Origin: an uncultured Eubacteriales bacterium
GTDB taxonomy: Bacteria; Bacillota; Clostridia; Oscillospirales; Acutalibacteraceae
Assembly: GCA_934488615.1 (NCBI GenBank)
Contig: CAKSSJ010000033.1
Location: 1-22,763 of the forward strand
Direction of reading: 5' to 3'
Length of the DNA: 22,763 nucleotides
Part shown: positions 21,099 through 22,763 of the stretch, piece by piece
Layout: each line of letters opens with the position of its first letter
How positions within the stretch are numbered: position 1 is the first letter of the stretch
Translations under genes and position numbers: made by a program
The notes under the pieces: model-generated
What the model saw: the letters and a program-made list of their open reading frames with translations, nothing else
What the model was told of the DNA's origin: nothing
Database searches by the model: none

Positions 21099-22490
21099 AT
21101 GGCATTTGAAAGAAGGCACGAGCTGTGGACCTTTGATGTATTTCCAAAGGTAATGGCAGCAGGTAAAGAAAAAACCATACATATTCAGCCATTCGGCGAT
21201 AGGCTGTTTTTTACGGCCGGCAGCGAGTACACCGCAGTTTTGACCTGGCTTCACGGCGGCTCTGAGGATCAGTACCCTTCAACTGGCTACCGCCGCATAA
21301 TTCCCATCACCGCAGCCGAGAACGGAATTGATATAAAGGTAACGCTTCCCTACGAGGGCGAATATCGTATTAAATTCACAAACGAAGAGGACGACGATTT
21401 GACATTTGCCGTCTATGCCGTTGAGGGCGATTTGGTTGACGTTTATCCGTTTATCGGCGATCTTCACATGCACACGAATTATTCCGACGGTGCACATGAC
21501 CCTGCGAATGTTGTTGCAAGCTACCGTGCCCACGGCTATGATTTCCTTTCGATAACCGACCACAGACGCTATTATCCGTCGCTCTATGCGATCGAGCAGT
21601 TCAAGAATATTCCGACCGAAATGAATTTGGTTATGGGCGAGGAGGTCCATCTTCCGCCTATAAAGGGCTTCAGAGTTTGCCCGCATATGATAAATTTCGG
21701 CGGCGAATACAGCATCAACTCTCTCGTTGAGGATGAAGCCGTTGAAGAAGTGGGCAAGGACAAAAAGGTTCGTGCCACCCGTGACGATTGTCCCGAGGTT
21801 ATGACCCGTGAGGAGTTCGAGGATAAAATGACCGAGCTTGCAAAGGATTTCAAGGTTCCCGATAATGTTGATCCGCTCGTTGCTTCAACCCTTAAATGGA
21901 TTTATGACGAGATAAGAAAGTCGAACGGACTTGCGATTTTTGTCCACCCGACCTGGATAACGGGCAACACCTTCCATGATTCCGATGCACTCAACGATTG
22001 GCTTGTCGAGAACAAAATTTTTGATGCATTCGAGGTTCTCGGCGGCGAGAATTATTTTGAGCAGAACGGATATCAGACCGTCCGCTATTATGAGGATAAG
22101 GCAAGGGGTTACAAATATCCCGTTGTCGGCAGTACCGACAGCCATAACTGCACGCCCGAAAACAGGAACGCTTATATTTGCTCGACAATCGTTTATTCAC
22201 CGGAGAATGAGCGCAAGGCGATAATTGATTCTATCAAGAATTTCCGAAGCGTTGCCGTCGATACGATAAGCAAGGAATTCCGCATCGTAGGCGAAATGAG
22301 ATATGTCCGCTACGGCTGCTTCCTGCTCAAGAACTATTTCCCGATTCATGATGACGCATGCTTTGAGGAAGGCAGAATGATGAAGCAGGCAATCTACGGC
22401 ACAGACGACGAAAAACAAACGGCGATCGAAATGCTCAAGCTCATGAACGGCAGAATGAAGAAAATGAGAGAGAAATATTTTTCATTTTAA
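21099..22490 (+). CDS. CehA/McbA-type PHP metallohydrolase
   Basis: A 463-residue protein. Residues 1-110 form a beta-rich N-terminal domain. A PHP domain follows with H123-M-H125 in GDLHMHTNYSDG, T-D154-H155, E181/E182 in VMGEEVH, H in IFVHPTW (about 289), and D/H in GSTDSHN (about 348-350). This N-terminal-domain-plus-PHP layout is that of CehA/McbA metallohydrolases, a family that includes carbaryl hydrolase; natural substrates are mostly unknown. The C-terminal 70 residues are helical and charged (MNGRMKKMREKYFSF). GGAG lies 8 bases upstream of the ATG. It has no signal peptide, so it is cytosolic. The gene sits between two terminators, and no separate promoter is clear. Confidence 0.85.
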   Translation: MAFERRHELWTFDVFPKVMAAGKEKTIHIQPFGDRLFFTAGSEYTAVLTWLHGGSEDQYPSTGYRRIIPITAAENGIDIKVTLPYEGEYRIKFTNEEDDDLTFAVYAVEGDLVDVYPFIGDLHMHTNYSDGAHDPANVVASYRAHGYDFLSITDHRRYYPSLYAIEQFKNIPTEMNLVMGEEVHLPPIKGFRVCPHMINFGGEYSINSLVEDEAVEEVGKDKKVRATRDDCPEVMTREEFEDKMTELAKDFKVPDNVDPLVASTLKWIYDEIRKSNGLAIFVHPTWITGNTFHDSDALNDWLVENKIFDAFEVLGGENYFEQNGYQTVRYYEDKARGYKYPVVGSTDSHNCTPENRNAYICSTIVYSPENERKAIIDSIKNFRSVAVDTISKEFRIVGEMRYVRYGCFLLKNYFPIHDDACFEEGRMMKQAIYGTDDEKQTAIEMLKLMNGRMKKMREKYFSF

Positions 22491-22502
22491 TTGAACATAA
22501 CA

Positions 22503-22543
22503 ACAGCTCCCAATTTGCTAAGATCGGGAGCTGTGATTATTTT
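22503..22543 (+). terminator. Terminator of the CehA-type gene
   Basis: ACAGCTCCC (22503-22511) pairs with GGGAGCTGT (22526-22534) around a 14-base loop, followed by TTATTTT. Confidence 0.75.
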
Positions 22544-22556
22544 ATAAAAATACTGA

Positions 22557-22587
22557 CGTCTATTGTGAAATATCTTCACAATAGACG
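22557..22587. repeat. Perfect 13-base inverted repeat, possible operator
   Basis: CGTCTATTGTGAA (22557-22569) and TTCACAATAGACG (22575-22587) flank a 5-base centre. No T run follows on the plus strand. The inner TTGTGAA/TTCACAA half-sites match the Rex redox-repressor consensus, except that Rex sites have a 4-base spacer. Confidence 0.6.
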
Positions 22588-22628
22588 CTTGAAACTATAG
22601 AAAAATATGCATTATACAAAACAAACTA

Positions 22629-22726
22629 AGAAAAAGAGAAAAAAGTGAGAATAAAGCAACGCGCGGGAGGGTTGAAGAAAGCGGGAAGGAAAAGAGGAAA
22701 AAAGTGAAAAAGATTGAAAAAAGGTG
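22629..22726. other. Purine-rich tract upstream of a strong promoter
   Basis: Eighty-five of these 98 bases are purines on the plus strand. GAAAAAAGTGA occurs twice (22638-22648 and 22697-22707). No gene is present. The A-rich blocks near the -35 could serve as an UP element for RNA polymerase. Confidence 0.6.
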
Positions 22727-22755
22727 TTGACAAAGGGGAGGTGGTTTGGTATAAT
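22727..22755 (+). promoter_or_regulatory. Perfect consensus sigma-A promoter at window edge
   Basis: TTGACA (22727-22732), exactly 17 bases, then TATAAT (22750-22755). A full consensus match with an A-rich upstream region is typical of rRNA or tRNA operons, so a stable RNA gene is expected just beyond the window. Confidence 0.9.
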
Positions 22756-22763
22756 AGCAAAGC

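Noticed and set aside
22557..22587. Intrinsic terminator
   Set aside because: The stem is strong, but no T run follows on the plus strand, and another terminator with a T run (22503-22543) already ends the upstream gene.

Overview
The window looks like a chromosomal segment of a Firmicute of class Clostridia, probably a gut Oscillospiraceae/Ruminococcus-type bacterium. This is an inference from strong AGGAGG-type ribosome binding sites, sigma-A promoters with 17-base spacers, tRNA genes that encode CCA, a sensory [FeFe]-hydrogenase cluster, and secreted proteins with transglutaminase, lipase and subtilisin folds. No plasmid, phage structural or transposase gene is visible, and there is no CRISPR array.

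Layout. 1-435: four tRNA genes on the minus strand (transcribed Gly-Arg-His, then a terminator, then Gln) behind a good sigma-A promoter. 480-3686: a tight minus-strand operon DRTGG - RsbW-like ATPase - HydS-type hydrogenase - DRTGG - PHP phosphoesterase, best read as a hydrogen or redox sensing relay. 3800-5870: a secreted subtilisin-like protease. 5872-6954: a membrane acyltransferase on the minus strand. 7009-8391: a lone CARF + PD-(D/E)XK protein of the Card1/DUF1887 type under its own promoter. 8450-11276: a remnant of an RlmD-type methyltransferase 3' end, an unknown protein with two similar halves, a DUF1810 protein, a short repeat cluster and intact rlmD. This arrangement suggests an old insertion next to rlmD. 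11321-13455: a decayed frame, a DUF2812-like protein, aquaporin and a zinc-ribbon membrane protein, all minus strand. 13553-22543: plus-strand genes for a ceramidase-like hydrolase, a PHP protein, a secreted lipase-like protein with a 58-residue membrane protein behind it, a surface LRR/transglutaminase-like protein, RmlB with a small lipoprotein, and a CehA-type PHP protein. 22557-22763: a long palindrome, a purine-rich tract and a perfect consensus promoter that fires out of the window, probably into a stable RNA operon.

The most interesting units are the orphan CARF nuclease, whose ligand and catalytic motifs depart from Card1, and the sensory hydrogenase operon. Three separate PHP-domain proteins occur in 22 kb. 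Most remaining genes are envelope or housekeeping functions with single-gene transcription units bounded by clear hairpin terminators.
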